Positions 24,578 through 33,118 of a stretch of DNA of 64,000 nucleotides are shown one piece after another. Origin of the DNA: VRUE01 sp044867925 (GTDB taxonomy: Bacteria > Actinomycetota > Thermoleophilia > Solirubrobacterales > 70-9); the NCBI GenBank assembly GCA_044867925.1, contig JBIOVV010000118.1:1-64000 (forward strand). Reading direction: 5' to 3'. The notes under the pieces are model-generated. The model saw only the letters and a list, made by a program, of their open reading frames with translations, was not told the DNA's origin and ran no database searches. The position numbers were made by a program, and so were the translations under genes. Position 1 is the first letter of the stretch. Each line of letters starts with the position of its first letter.

Positions 24578-24636
24578 AGAATCTAGGAGCGACGCAGCAT
24601 TGGTCGCGCGTTAAGCCCGGCTCCCCGGGCGGCCAC

Positions 24637-24720
24637 GCGGGCGTGGCGGAATTGGCATACGCGCCAGGTTTAGGTCCTGGTGGGCTTCGGCCCGTGGGGG
24701 TTCAAGTCCCTCCGCCCGCA
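24637..24720 (+). tRNA. tRNA-Leu (UAG)
   Basis: Class II tRNA of 84 bases. Acceptor GCGGGCG at 24637-24643 pairs CGCCCGC at 24713-24719. Anticodon stem CCAGG/CCTGG encloses TTTAGGT, giving TAG. CCA is not encoded. Confidence 0.95.
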
Positions 24721-24741
24721 CTGAATTAGCATGGCCTTCTC

Positions 24742-24815
24742 GGGGCAGTGGCCCAACTGGCTAAGGCACCGGTCTCCAAAACCGGCGATTCCAGGTTCGA
24801 GTCCTGGCTGCCCCG
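24742..24815 (+). tRNA. tRNA-Trp (CCA)
   Basis: Seventy-four bases. Acceptor GGGGCAG at 24742-24748 pairs CTGCCCC at 24808-24814. Anticodon stem CCGGT/ACCGG encloses CTCCAAA, giving anticodon CCA. It is 21 bases after tRNA-Leu(UAG). Confidence 0.95.
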
Positions 24816-24848
24816 CTCGATCCGTGCCAATCCCGCGCGGAGATCTGG

Positions 24849-25691
24849 CTATGCATCGAATATATGCACGATATGGGCCTCCGCGGGAGGCCCATCCGTC
24901 GCAAACGCGTGGACGATGACGCCGGACCTCTCTTCCCCCGGACCAAACTCCACGCTGAGCGGAAAACGCGATGTCTCGGCAAATTCAGCCGCCACGATTC
25001 TGCCGGGCGAAACGAGGCTGGCGCCACCCACCGTCGTAGCGAACGTCGTGATGCGACCCGGTTCGGTGCCCTCCGTGGTGGCGGTCACCTCGAACTCACC
25101 GCTGAAACCGGTTTCGGTGGACTCCACCGTGTCATCCAGTAGCCGGATCGCCAGGCCACCCGGATCGTCGACTTCTCCCGGGGACCCGGCGAGCATCGTG
25201 AAGACAGCAGTAGCCGGGTCGGATGCATCCACGAACACAACGTCATCCTCGGTCTCGAACCGCGCCCCGTTTGGAGGTATGGCATCGATGTCCGCGACAA
25301 GCAGCATTGGCTCTTCGTTCCTGAGCAGACGCGAAGTTGAGCCATCTGCGCTCTGAACCTCGACCTCGTAAAACAAAGTCTGAACAGCTCGAGCCGGGAA
25401 AAAGGGGTCGCTGCCTGCTTGTTTGCTGGAAATCACCACGCTGGACGGGCGGTCCTTCCGGTAGCGGAAGATGACCTGACCGATCTCGGGAATATCCCCA
25501 TAGAGCTCCGTGGAGAACCACTCGGCTCGCAACTCACCTGTCGATTCAGCCGTGGCCTCGCCATAGGCGCTACCGCGAACTGAGAAATCAACCAGGTTTT
25601 CCGATGGGTGAATTCGCGCCTGGCAACCCCCGCCGGCACGGGCTCCTCCACAAACCACTACCCCCCGATTGTCGCGAACAGTGTCTGGCAT
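24849..25691 (-). CDS. Hypothetical protein with atypical composition
   Basis: A protein of 280 residues without recognisable family, signal peptide or membrane segment. It is acidic and beta-rich, with repeated Thr/Glu/Ser-rich strands, and has two Cys near the N-terminus (VVCGG and GGCQ). The start ATG 25691 is supported by GAGGAGAG a few bases upstream. Codon usage is less G/C-biased than in flanking genes, and the gene sits directly behind tRNA-Trp, a common insertion site, so recent acquisition is plausible. No partner gene is visible on either side. Confidence 0.7.
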   Translation of the reverse strand: MPDTVRDNRGVVVCGGARAGGGCQARIHPSENLVDFSVRGSAYGEATAESTGELRAEWFSTELYGDIPEIGQVIFRYRKDRPSSVVISSKQAGSDPFFPARAVQTLFYEVEVQSADGSTSRLLRNEEPMLLVADIDAIPPNGARFETEDDVVFVDASDPATAVFTMLAGSPGEVDDPGGLAIRLLDDTVESTETGFSGEFEVTATTEGTEPGRITTFATTVGGASLVSPGRIVAAEFAETSRFPLSVEFGPGEERSGVIVHAFATDGPPAEAHIVHIFDA

Positions 25692-25805
25692 GGTCTCTCC
25701 TCTGGTTTAGGCCCTGCTCGATCGTCAGCATACCCTTACCAATCAGGCTAACTTCAGTCAAAGCCTGCATCCCCTCGAGGATCGAACGGGATTGGCTCCA
25801 TAGAT

Positions 25806-26102
25806 TCAGCGGCTGTGCAGGAGGCGGCCGACGGCGCTCATCATCTCGTCGGTCAGCTCCTCGCGGGCCTCGAGCGTCTCTGCCCCGGCCACGCAGTGCC
25901 GCGTGTGGTCGCTGAGGACGGCGAGGGCGACCTTGTCGAGCGCTGCCTGGGCGGCGGAGATCTGGGTGAGGATGTCGATGCAGTAGCGCTCCTCCTCGAC
26001 CATGCGCTCCAGCCCGCCGACCTGCCCGGTGATTCGGCGCAATCGGTTCTTGATCTTGTCCTTGTCGCCTATGTATCCGGGGTGCTCCGACCGTTTGGCC
26101 AT
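25806..26102 (-). CDS. csoR: CsoR-family copper-sensing repressor
   Basis: All-helical repressor of 98 residues of the CsoR/RcnR family. The Cu(I)-binding Cys-His-Cys set is visible: Cys in ERYCIDIL, then His and Cys four residues apart in SDHTRHC. KIKNRLRRITGQVGGLERM is the DNA-contact helix. ATG 26102 is chosen because the protein then has the standard CsoR length. The upstream extension of the open frame would run across the operator and into copA. It is divergent from copA, and apo-CsoR should repress both genes until copper binds. Confidence 0.93.
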   Translation of the reverse strand: MAKRSEHPGYIGDKDKIKNRLRRITGQVGGLERMVEEERYCIDILTQISAAQAALDKVALAVLSDHTRHCVAGAETLEAREELTDEMMSAVGRLLHSR

Positions 26103-26145
26103 CTCGTTCCTTTCCCGAAAGAGTCGTTGCGAAAGAGTATAGCTG

Positions 26146-26160
26146 TACCCCCAGGGGGTA
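26146..26160. promoter_or_regulatory. CsoR operator in the csoR-copA divergent promoter
   Basis: Palindrome TACCCCC-A-GGGGGTA with 7-base arms is the classical GC-centred CsoR operator. It lies 44 bases upstream of csoR and 46 upstream of copA, next to a possible -10 element TATGCT at 26161-26166. A second C-rich half-site, TACCCCCTACCCC, lies at 26180-26192. Confidence 0.85.
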
Positions 26161-26205
26161 TATGCTAGGTTCTCTGCAATACCCCCTACCCCTATCGAGG
26201 AAGCG

Positions 26206-28461
26206 ATGACGACGAGGACAGAGCGGATCAGCATGCCGATCGAAGGCATGACCTGCTCCTCCTGCGCGTCGCGGGTCGAGAAGCGCCTGAACGAGCTCGA
26301 CGGCGTCGAGGCCTCGGTCAACTTCGCCACCGAGCAGGCGACGGTCAGCTTCGATCCCGCGCGGCTCGAGGCGGACGAGCTTGTCGCGGCGGTCGGCGCG
26401 ACCGGCTACGCGGCTTCCCTGCCGTCGGCTGCGGGCAACGCGGAGACGGAGAAAGCGAGCGATCCCAGCGCAGATCTGCGCCTGCGACTGATCGTCTCGG
26501 CCGCCCTTTCGCTGCCGGTCCTGCTGCTCTCGATGATCGAGCCGCTGCAGTTCGATAACTGGCAGTGGCTCGCCCTGCAGCTGACGACGCCGGTCGTGCT
26601 CTGGGGAGGCTGGCCCTTCCACAAGGCTGCCTGGCAGAACCTGCGGCACGGCGCCGCGACGATGGACACCCTGATCTCGGTCGGCACGCTCGCCGCCCTG
26701 GGCTGGTCGATCGTCGCCCTCTTCTTCCTCGACGCGGGAATGCCGGGGATGACCATGCCCTTCGAGCTCGTCACCGAGCGCGGCGCGGCCTCCGATCAGA
26801 TCTACCTCGAGGTGGCCGCCGTCGTCACCACCTTCATCCTCGCCGGCCGCTACTTCGAGGAACGGGCGAAGCGCCGTGCGGGCGTCGCGCTCGAGGCCCT
26901 GCTCGACGTCGGCGTCAAGGACGTCGCCGTCCTCGACGAGGCGGGGGAGGAGCGCCGCATCGGCCTCGACGAGCTTGCCGCCGGCGATCGCTTCCTCGTC
27001 CGCCCCGGCGAGAAGGTGGCAACCGACGGCATCGTCGAGGCCGGCTCCTCCGCGGTCGATCAAGCGCTGATCACCGGCGAGTCGGTTCCGGTCGAGGTCG
27101 GGCCGGGGGACGAGGTCGTCGGCGCGACGATCAACGTCGGCGGCAGGCTCGTGGTCCGCGCCACGCGGATCGGCGAGGACACCGCCCTGGCCCAGATCGC
27201 CCGCCTGGTCACCGAGGCCCAGACGGGCAAGGCCCCCGTACAGCGCCTTGCCGACCGGGTCAGCGGCGTCTTCGTCCCGATCGTCATCGGCCTCGCCGTC
27301 GCCACCCTCGGCTTCTGGCTCGGCAGCGGCGCCGGGCTGACCTTCGCCTTCACCGCCGCCGTCGCGGTCCTGATCATTGCCTGCCCCTGCGCGCTCGGCC
27401 TGGCGACGCCGACGGCGCTGCTGGTCGGAACGGGCCGGGGAGCGCAGCTCGGTCTGCTGATCAAGGGCCCCGAAGTGCTGGAGTCGACGCGACGGATCGA
27501 CACGGTCGTCCTCGACAAGACCGGGACCGTGACGACGGGGGAGATGGCGGTGGTCGCCCTCCACCTCGCCGCCTCTGTCGACGAGGACGAGGCTCTGGGC
27601 CTTGCCGGCGCCGTCGAGAACGCCTCCGAGCACCCGATCGCCCAGGCGGTTGCCGCCTACGCCAAGCGCGAGCTGGGCCGCCTGCCCGCGGTCGCCGACT
27701 TCGCCAGCCACTCGGGCCTGGGCGTCGAGGGGGCGGTCGACGGCCACGCCGTGATCGTCGGGCGCGTCGGCTTCCTCGCCGACCGGGCCATGCGCCTGCC
27801 GGCCGAGCTGGAGCGCGCCCGGCGCGAGGCCGAAGCTCTGGGGCGGACGGCGATCGCCGCAGGCTGGGATGGCGAGGCTCGCGCCCTGTTCGTCATCTCG
27901 GACACGGTCAGGCCGGCGAGCGCCGAGGCGGTCGAGCAGCTGAGGGAGCTCGGCCGGCATCCGGTGCTGCTGACCGGGGACAACGGCGCCACCGCCCGCG
28001 CCGTCGCCGCCGAGATCGGCATCGAAGAGGTCATCGCCGAGGTGCTGCCGGCCGAGAAGGCGGCCGTCGTGGAGAGGCTCCGAGACGAGGGGCGGGTGGT
28101 GGCGATGGTCGGAGACGGGGTCAACGACGCGCCGGCTCTGGTCCAGGCCGATCTCGGGCTGGCGATCGGGACCGGGACCGATGTCGCGATCGAGGCCTCC
28201 GACATCACCCTGATCTCGGGCGACCCGCGCGCCGTCGGCGACGCGATCCGGCTGTCGCGGCGCACCCTGGGGACGATCAAGGGCAACCTGTTCTGGGCCT
28301 TCGCCTACAACGTCGCCGCGCTGCCGCTGGCGGCCGCCGGTCTGCTCAACCCACTGATCGCCGGCGCGGCAATGGCCTTCTCGAGCGTCTTCGTCGTCTC
28401 CAACTCATTGCGCCTGCGAGGCTTCGAGCCGCGGCGCCAGGGCTTGCGAGAAGAGGCCTAG
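26206..28461 (+). CDS. copA: Copper-exporting P1B-type ATPase
   Basis: Membrane Cu(I)-exporting ATPase of 751 residues. The N-terminal heavy-metal-associated domain has GMTCSSCASRVEKRL (CXXC). Eight membrane helices are expected, with transport motif ACPCALGLATP in helix 6. The cytoplasmic domains show TGES, phosphorylation motif DKTGT, HP of SEHPIAQA and GDGVNDAPAL. All catalytic residues are intact. It is divergent from csoR across a clear operator, which gives copper-inducible export. Confidence 0.95.
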   Translation: MTTRTERISMPIEGMTCSSCASRVEKRLNELDGVEASVNFATEQATVSFDPARLEADELVAAVGATGYAASLPSAAGNAETEKASDPSADLRLRLIVSAALSLPVLLLSMIEPLQFDNWQWLALQLTTPVVLWGGWPFHKAAWQNLRHGAATMDTLISVGTLAALGWSIVALFFLDAGMPGMTMPFELVTERGAASDQIYLEVAAVVTTFILAGRYFEERAKRRAGVALEALLDVGVKDVAVLDEAGEERRIGLDELAAGDRFLVRPGEKVATDGIVEAGSSAVDQALITGESVPVEVGPGDEVVGATINVGGRLVVRATRIGEDTALAQIARLVTEAQTGKAPVQRLADRVSGVFVPIVIGLAVATLGFWLGSGAGLTFAFTAAVAVLIIACPCALGLATPTALLVGTGRGAQLGLLIKGPEVLESTRRIDTVVLDKTGTVTTGEMAVVALHLAASVDEDEALGLAGAVENASEHPIAQAVAAYAKRELGRLPAVADFASHSGLGVEGAVDGHAVIVGRVGFLADRAMRLPAELERARREAEALGRTAIAAGWDGEARALFVISDTVRPASAEAVEQLRELGRHPVLLTGDNGATARAVAAEIGIEEVIAEVLPAEKAAVVERLRDEGRVVAMVGDGVNDAPALVQADLGLAIGTGTDVAIEASDITLISGDPRAVGDAIRLSRRTLGTIKGNLFWAFAYNVAALPLAAAGLLNPLIAGAAMAFSSVFVVSNSLRLRGFEPRRQGLREEA

Positions 28462-28464
28462 GCG

Positions 28465-29076
28465 ATGGCAACGCTCGCGCTCCTCCTCTACGGGGTCTAT
28501 CTCGCCCTCGCCTTCGGCCTGCGCATCCTGATCCAGTTTCGCCGCACCGGCTCGAGTGGCTTCCACGGCCTCGGTGGCCGCCCTGGCTCGGCCGAGTGGG
28601 TTGCCGGGGTGGGCTTCACGGTGGCGCTGCTGGTCGGCGCCGCCGCCCCGTTGCTAGCCCTGCTCGACTGGGTCGAGCCGATCGCCACCCTCGACACCAC
28701 GGTCGCTCACGTCGCCGGACTCCTTCTCGCCGTCGCCGGGATCGGCCTCACCTTCTACGCGCAGGTCGCGATGGGGGCCAGCTGGCGAATCGGCGTCGAC
28801 CCCGGCGAGCGGACGGCGCTGGTCACCAACGGGCCCTTCGCGCTGGTCCGCAACCCGATCTTCGCCGCGATGCTGCCGACCGCGCTCGGGCTCGCTCTGC
28901 TCGTCCCGAGCTGGGTCGCGCTCTTTGGCCTGGCCGGTTTGGTCGCCGCGCTGGAGCTCCAGGTGCGGGTCGTCGAGGAGCCCTACCTGCTCCAGGTGCA
29001 TGGCGAGACCTACGCCGCCTATGCCGCGAGGGTCGGACGCTTCCTTCCCGGAGTGGGACGGCTGAGGGCGCCGTGA
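28465..29076 (+). CDS. Isoprenylcysteine carboxyl methyltransferase-like membrane protein
   Basis: Multi-span protein of 203 residues of the ICMT/phospholipid methyltransferase-like superfamily. Five or so helices are visible. The conserved C-terminal region has LVTNGPFALVRNPIF followed by EEPYLLQVHGETYAAYAARVGRFLP, the usual S-adenosylmethionine-binding part. The substrate is unknown in bacteria. It starts 3 bases after copA, so it belongs to the copper transcript, although a role in copper handling cannot be read from the sequence. Confidence 0.8.
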   Translation: MATLALLLYGVYLALAFGLRILIQFRRTGSSGFHGLGGRPGSAEWVAGVGFTVALLVGAAAPLLALLDWVEPIATLDTTVAHVAGLLLAVAGIGLTFYAQVAMGASWRIGVDPGERTALVTNGPFALVRNPIFAAMLPTALGLALLVPSWVALFGLAGLVAALELQVRVVEEPYLLQVHGETYAAYAARVGRFLPGVGRLRAP

Positions 29077-29119
29077 TGCAGCGGCGTGGCGCGCCGCGCC
29101 GCCCGCGCCCGCGCGGGCC

Positions 29120-29374
29120 TCAGCGCAACTCGTCGAGCGAGGAGACCTCGAGGTCGAACGGTTCATCGGCAGAGCGCCGGCGCCGGTAGGGCGAGACGAT
29201 CACGCGGTGGACTTCGCCGCAGGGGCAGGGGACCTCGATCGGCCGCGTGTCGGGGGCCGGATCGGTGTCGACCTTGAGGCGCATCAGCTTGCCGGCCGAT
29301 TTGCAGCCGAACGAGATCAGCCAGCCGTAATCGACGGGTTCGGTTCGTTTTTTCGGGCGGCGGGGCGGGGGCAT
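29120..29374 (-). CDS. Small hypothetical protein with CPCG motif
   Basis: An 84-residue basic-to-acidic protein. A Cys in SFGCKSAG and a CPCG pair in VPCPCGEVHRVIV could form a small zinc-binding site, as in short zinc-ribbon proteins. The N-terminus is Pro/Arg/Lys-rich. No family is recognised. It is convergent with the copA transcript and codes away from gad. Small size and lack of a strong ribosome site leave some doubt. Confidence 0.55.
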   Translation of the reverse strand: MPPPRRPKKRTEPVDYGWLISFGCKSAGKLMRLKVDTDPAPDTRPIEVPCPCGEVHRVIVSPYRRRRSADEPFDLEVSSLDELR

Positions 29375-29412
29375 CTACGCCTCAACTCCAATTGCGAGCC
29401 TGGATCTCGACA

Positions 29413-30789
29413 TCAGTAGCCCGTGCCGGTCTTGACCTGCTTGCGCTCGGAGGGGTGAGCGCCGCCCTTTTTCTCCATCGTCGCGCAGGCCTGGACGATG
29501 TCGTCGGCGAGGCGGTCGATCTGCTCGCGGCTCAGGGTCTGCTTGACCAGGGCGCGGAGGACCGTCACGTCCTCGGCGTTGGGCGGCATCGTGTAGGCGG
29601 GGAGCATCCAGCCGCGCTCGGCGGAGAGCTGCCAGGAGACGTCGAACTCGTCGTAGTTCTTCTCACCGGCGAGCCTGAAGGCGACCAGGGGCAGCTGCTC
29701 CTCGCCGTCGCCGATCAGCTCGAAGTCGCCGGTTGCCTTCAGCTTCTCGGCGAGAGCGCGGGCGTTCTCCTGCATCGCCTTCATGATGTAGGCGTAGCCC
29801 TCGCGCCCGTAGCGGACGAAGTTGTAGTACTGGGCGAGGACCATCGAGGCGCCGGTGGAGAAGTTGAGGGTGAAGGTGGCGTCGGTTTTACCCAGGTAGT
29901 TCTCGTAGAAGACGAGATCCTCGGCCAGATCCGAGTTCTCGCGGAAGACGAGCCAGCCGACGCCGGGGTAGACGAGGCCGAACTTGTGGCCGGAGACGTT
30001 GATCGAGCGCACCTGCTCGAGCCGGAAGTCCCACTCGGAATCGGGATAGAGGAAGGGCCAGACGAAGCCGCCGCTGGCGCCGTCGATGTGGAGAGGCACG
30101 TCGAGGCCCTTCTCGCCCTTGAGGGCGACCAGGAGCTCGTTGATCCCGACGATGTCATCGGCGTGGCCGGTGAAGGTGGTGCCGAGCACGGCGGCGACGC
30201 CGATCGTGTTCTCGTCGATGTGGGGCTGCACGTCCTCGGGCCCGATCACGTATTTGCCGTCCTGCAGCGGCACGATTCGCGGCTCGACGTCGAAGTAGCG
30301 GCAGAACTTCTCCCAGACGACGTGCACGTCGCCGCCGAAGATCAGGTTCGGCTTGTCGACCGGCTTCGCTTCGGCTTCGCGGCGCTGCTTCCACTTCCAC
30401 TTCAGCGAGAGCGCGCCGAGCATGATCGCCTCCGAGGAGCCCTGGGTGCGGGCGCCGGTGGTCTCGCCGGGGGCGTGGTAGAGGTCGGCGAGCATGCGGA
30501 TGCAGCGCTGCTCGACCTCGGCCGAGATCGGATACTCGGCGTGGTCGATGAAGTTCCGGTAGAGGTTCTCGCCGATGATCCGCTGCGCCTCGGGCTCCAT
30601 CCAGGTGGTGACGAAGGTCGCCAGGTTGCGCTGCGGGTCCCCCTCCAGCGCCAGTTCCTCGTCGACCAGCCGCATCGCGTCGAGCGCGGACATGCCGCTG
30701 CTCGGGAAGTCGCCGGCGGGCGCGTCTTCGGTGAGGAAGCGGTTGCCGTAGAGCTTGGCCGCCTCGTCGGCGCTGAGTGGCTTGTTCAT
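29413..30789 (-). CDS. gadB: Glutamate decarboxylase
   Basis: PLP-dependent decarboxylase of 458 residues converting glutamate to GABA with proton consumption, usually for acid resistance. The PLP lysine lies in NVSGHKFGLVYPGVGW. HIDGASGGFVWPF carries the cofactor-stacking Asp, and TTGARTQGSSEAIMLG precedes it, all as in bacterial GadA/B. The C-terminal tail is present and includes a His near the end, as in pH-gated enzymes. No glutamate/GABA antiporter gene is adjacent. The length is standard. Confidence 0.95.
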   Translation of the reverse strand: MNKPLSADEAAKLYGNRFLTEDAPAGDFPSSGMSALDAMRLVDEELALEGDPQRNLATFVTTWMEPEAQRIIGENLYRNFIDHAEYPISAEVEQRCIRMLADLYHAPGETTGARTQGSSEAIMLGALSLKWKWKQRREAEAKPVDKPNLIFGGDVHVVWEKFCRYFDVEPRIVPLQDGKYVIGPEDVQPHIDENTIGVAAVLGTTFTGHADDIVGINELLVALKGEKGLDVPLHIDGASGGFVWPFLYPDSEWDFRLEQVRSINVSGHKFGLVYPGVGWLVFRENSDLAEDLVFYENYLGKTDATFTLNFSTGASMVLAQYYNFVRYGREGYAYIMKAMQENARALAEKLKATGDFELIGDGEEQLPLVAFRLAGEKNYDEFDVSWQLSAERGWMLPAYTMPPNAEDVTVLRALVKQTLSREQIDRLADDIVQACATMEKKGGAHPSERKQVKTGTGY

Positions 30790-30855
30790 CGGGCTCCAGT
30801 CATCTCGCGGGGGCGGCGAGCGTATCTGACGCCTGTCCGTGAGATCCGAACCGCC

Positions 30856-31419
30856 TCAGAGCCCGGCGGGGCGGCGGGCCGCGAAGTGGCGCGGGTCGAC
30901 TTTGGCCCGGTGCCAGCGCGGGCCGGTGACCCCCGGCGGGTTGCCGCGGGTGTCGAAGCGCAGTCCGGCGATGACCATGAAGACGTGCTGGTAGTTGGCG
31001 TAGACGGTGACCCAGCGGCCGAGGCCGGCTTCGCCCCAGTAGGCGAGCTGGCCCGAGACCATCGTCTGGTCGAGCAGCCCGGCGGCATGGAGCACGTAGC
31101 CGACCGCGCCGGAGCAGTCGTAGCCGCGGGCGAAGAAGCCGGCGTGGCCGCCGCCCCAGACGTAGGGACGGTGGTCGATTTCGTTGGCGGCGGCGATCCT
31201 CCGCTTGACCGGCGCCGGGGCGCCGGGAGGAGCGGTTGCTTCGCCTTCGTCGAGCTCGGCGCCGCAGTTGGCGCTGGTGCGGGTCAGGCCTTCGGGTGTG
31301 GGCATGCAGCCCGCGCCCCAGGGGACGACGTCTTCCGCCGTCGCCTGCGGAACCGGCGCGCAGACGAGGAGTGCGATGGCGGCCGCCAGCGCAACCCTTG
31401 GTCGACTTCCCATGCCCAC
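30856..31419 (-). CDS. Secreted NlpC/P60-like cell-wall hydrolase
   Basis: Secreted protein of 187 residues with a Sec signal (about 1-28, ending near PQATA). The C-terminal half resembles NlpC/P60 cysteine peptidases. PYVWGGGHAGFF followed by GYDCSGAVGYVLHAAG holds the catalytic Cys, and the later QHVFMVIAG supplies the His. The Cys in the mature N-terminus (GAGCMP and SANCGA) may form a disulfide. Such enzymes cut peptidoglycan stem peptides; here they are probably in the cell wall. Confidence 0.75.
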   Translation of the reverse strand: MGMGSRPRVALAAAIALLVCAPVPQATAEDVVPWGAGCMPTPEGLTRTSANCGAELDEGEATAPPGAPAPVKRRIAAANEIDHRPYVWGGGHAGFFARGYDCSGAVGYVLHAAGLLDQTMVSGQLAYWGEAGLGRWVTVYANYQHVFMVIAGLRFDTRGNPPGVTGPRWHRAKVDPRHFAARRPAGL

Positions 31420-31462
31420 CGCGCGAGGGTAGCCGGAAAGCGCTGGAGAGGTGCCTTTGCGC

Positions 31463-32689
31463 TCAGTGTCGGGCCGGCTGCAGGCCGATCAGCTCGTAGT
31501 AGCCGATCAGGTAGAGGCGGCGGCCGTCGGAGACCATCGGCGTGTAACCGGCCTGGCGCATCTCGAAGGTCTTGCGATGGGTGCGGGTGTCGAGACCGAT
31601 CGCCTCGCGGGTCTTGAAGCTCGAGGTGTAGACGGTGCGGCCGATCACGGTCGCGGTGCCCGGCACCGGCCCGCCGACGTCGTAGCGCCAGCGCTGCTTG
31701 CCGCTGCGCGCGTCCAGCGCGTAGAAGTGCTCGTCGTAGGAGCCGATGTAGACGCTGGGCGGCGTGCCCGGCACCTTGGCCACGGCCGGGGAGCCGTAGA
31801 CGAAGTTGTCGGTCGGGAAGGACCAGTCGACCTTGCCGCTCTTTTCGTCGAAGGCGTAGACGGTGCCGTCGTCGCGGGCGGCGAAGACCCGGCCGAAGGC
31901 GATCGCGGGGGAGGAGTAGAAGCCGCCTCTGCCGAACGGCGGCACCTTCGAGGTGTTGGTGCGCCAGAGCAGCCTGCCGTCCCTGGCGTCGAGGCAGAAC
32001 ATGCCGCTCTCGTAGTCGGCGACGAAGACGCGACCGTCGTGGAAGCTGGGGCTGGCCCTGATCGGCCCGGGCGAGTTGAACTGCCAGAGCACCTTGCCGT
32101 CGGCGGCGCGCACGGCGACCACGTTGGTCTTGTCGGTGCCGAGGTAGAGCGTGCCGCCGACGGCCATCGGCGAGGATTCGAGGTGCCCGGCGAGCTTGCG
32201 CTTCCAGACCTGCCTGCCGCTCTCGGCGTCGACGGCGACGAGATTGCCGTCCACATAGGCGAAGAAGACCTTGCCTTCGTGGTAGACGGGGGCGGTCACG
32301 TCGGTCGGCGTGCCCGAGTCCTTCGGATCGGTGTTCCGTTCCCAGAGGATCTTGCGGTCGCGGAGCCGCACCGCCTTGGCGTTGCCGTACTTGTTGACTA
32401 CATAAGCGTTCCCGCCGGCGACGGCCGGCGGGAACTCGATCAGCGCGTGCGTGTTGATCGACCAGGCTTCGCGCAGCGGCGGGTCGAGGAAGCGCTGGTC
32501 GGTCGGCAGGTAGTGCGTCCGCTCCGGCACGCGGCCGAAGAGGGGCCAGGGCACGAGCGCCGTTTCGCCCGCAGTCGTAGGGCCGGCGCCGGCCGGGTCG
32601 CCGTCACCGGGACCGCCACAGCCGCCGCCAGCCGCCAGGCACGTCGACACTATGAGCACGGCAAAGGATCTCCCCGGGCGATCGCGCAT
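31463..32689 (-). CDS. PQQ-type beta-propeller lipoprotein
   Basis: Lipoprotein of 408 residues with leader (about 1-24, lipobox GGGC) and a repeated beta-propeller. Repeats have the pattern W-x-W-sequence such as VDAESGRQVWKRKL, AADGKVLWQF, DARDGRLLWRTN, DEKSGKVDWSFP and DARSGKQRWRYD, each about 42 residues. This is the PQQ/BamB-like fold, which binds partners or nonenzymatic quinone-like ligands. No dehydrogenase domain is seen. It ends 43 bases before the NlpC-like gene and is on the same strand; cotranscription is likely. Confidence 0.82.
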   Translation of the reverse strand: MRDRPGRSFAVLIVSTCLAAGGGCGGPGDGDPAGAGPTTAGETALVPWPLFGRVPERTHYLPTDQRFLDPPLREAWSINTHALIEFPPAVAGGNAYVVNKYGNAKAVRLRDRKILWERNTDPKDSGTPTDVTAPVYHEGKVFFAYVDGNLVAVDAESGRQVWKRKLAGHLESSPMAVGGTLYLGTDKTNVVAVRAADGKVLWQFNSPGPIRASPSFHDGRVFVADYESGMFCLDARDGRLLWRTNTSKVPPFGRGGFYSSPAIAFGRVFAARDDGTVYAFDEKSGKVDWSFPTDNFVYGSPAVAKVPGTPPSVYIGSYDEHFYALDARSGKQRWRYDVGGPVPGTATVIGRTVYTSSFKTREAIGLDTRTHRKTFEMRQAGYTPMVSDGRRLYLIGYYELIGLQPARH

Positions 32690-32744
32690 CGACCAGCTGC
32701 ATCGGCCCGCTACCGACGAGTCTTGAGCGCCGCGCCCGGAGCCA

Positions 32745-32815
32745 AGCGGCGAACGAGAATCGAACTCGCATCACTAGCTTGGAAGGCTAGGGCTCTACCA
32801 TTGAGCTACCGCCGC
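32745..32815 (-). tRNA. tRNA-Gly (UCC)
   Basis: Seventy-one bases on the minus strand. Acceptor GCGGCGG (complement of 32809-32815) pairs with TCGCCGC, with one G-U pair. Anticodon stem CTAGC/GCTAG encloses CTTCCAA, giving TCC. CCA is not encoded. Confidence 0.95.
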
Positions 32816-32845
32816 GCGCGAATCAGGCAGAATGTAAGGCAGCCA

Positions 32846-32919
32846 CGGGGAGTGGCGCAGTCTGGTAGCGCACTCGGCTGGGGGCCGAGCGGTCGCAGGT
32901 TCAAATCCTGTCTCCCCGA
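32846..32919 (+). tRNA. tRNA-Pro (GGG)
   Basis: Seventy-four bases. Acceptor CGGGGAG at 32846-32852 pairs CTCCCCG at 32912-32918. Anticodon stem CTCGG/CCGAG encloses CTGGGGG, giving GGG. It is divergent from tRNA-Gly with 30 bases between. Confidence 0.95.
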
Positions 32920-33118
32920 TGCACGATTTCCCGGCATGGCTCTGTATGGCCACAGCAGAACGCCGATGAGCGGAGCCGGTGGGGAGCCCCGTCTCCTCCT
33001 TTCGCAGGACACAGGAGGACCGAGCCTGGGCGGAGCGGGTCGCCGCGAAGGCCAAGCCCGGTCTTTGCCTCCTTGTCCACCCCACGATCGTGCAAGTCGG
33101 ATCTAGGATCGACACGGG

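Noticed and set aside
25588..27960. 790-codon minus-strand frame opposite copA
   Set aside because: It is antisense to a complete P-type ATPase with all motifs and shows only low-complexity composition.
32900..33118. Attachment site at the tRNA-Pro 3' end for the restriction-like gene
   Set aside because: No direct repeat of the tRNA end was found after 34540.
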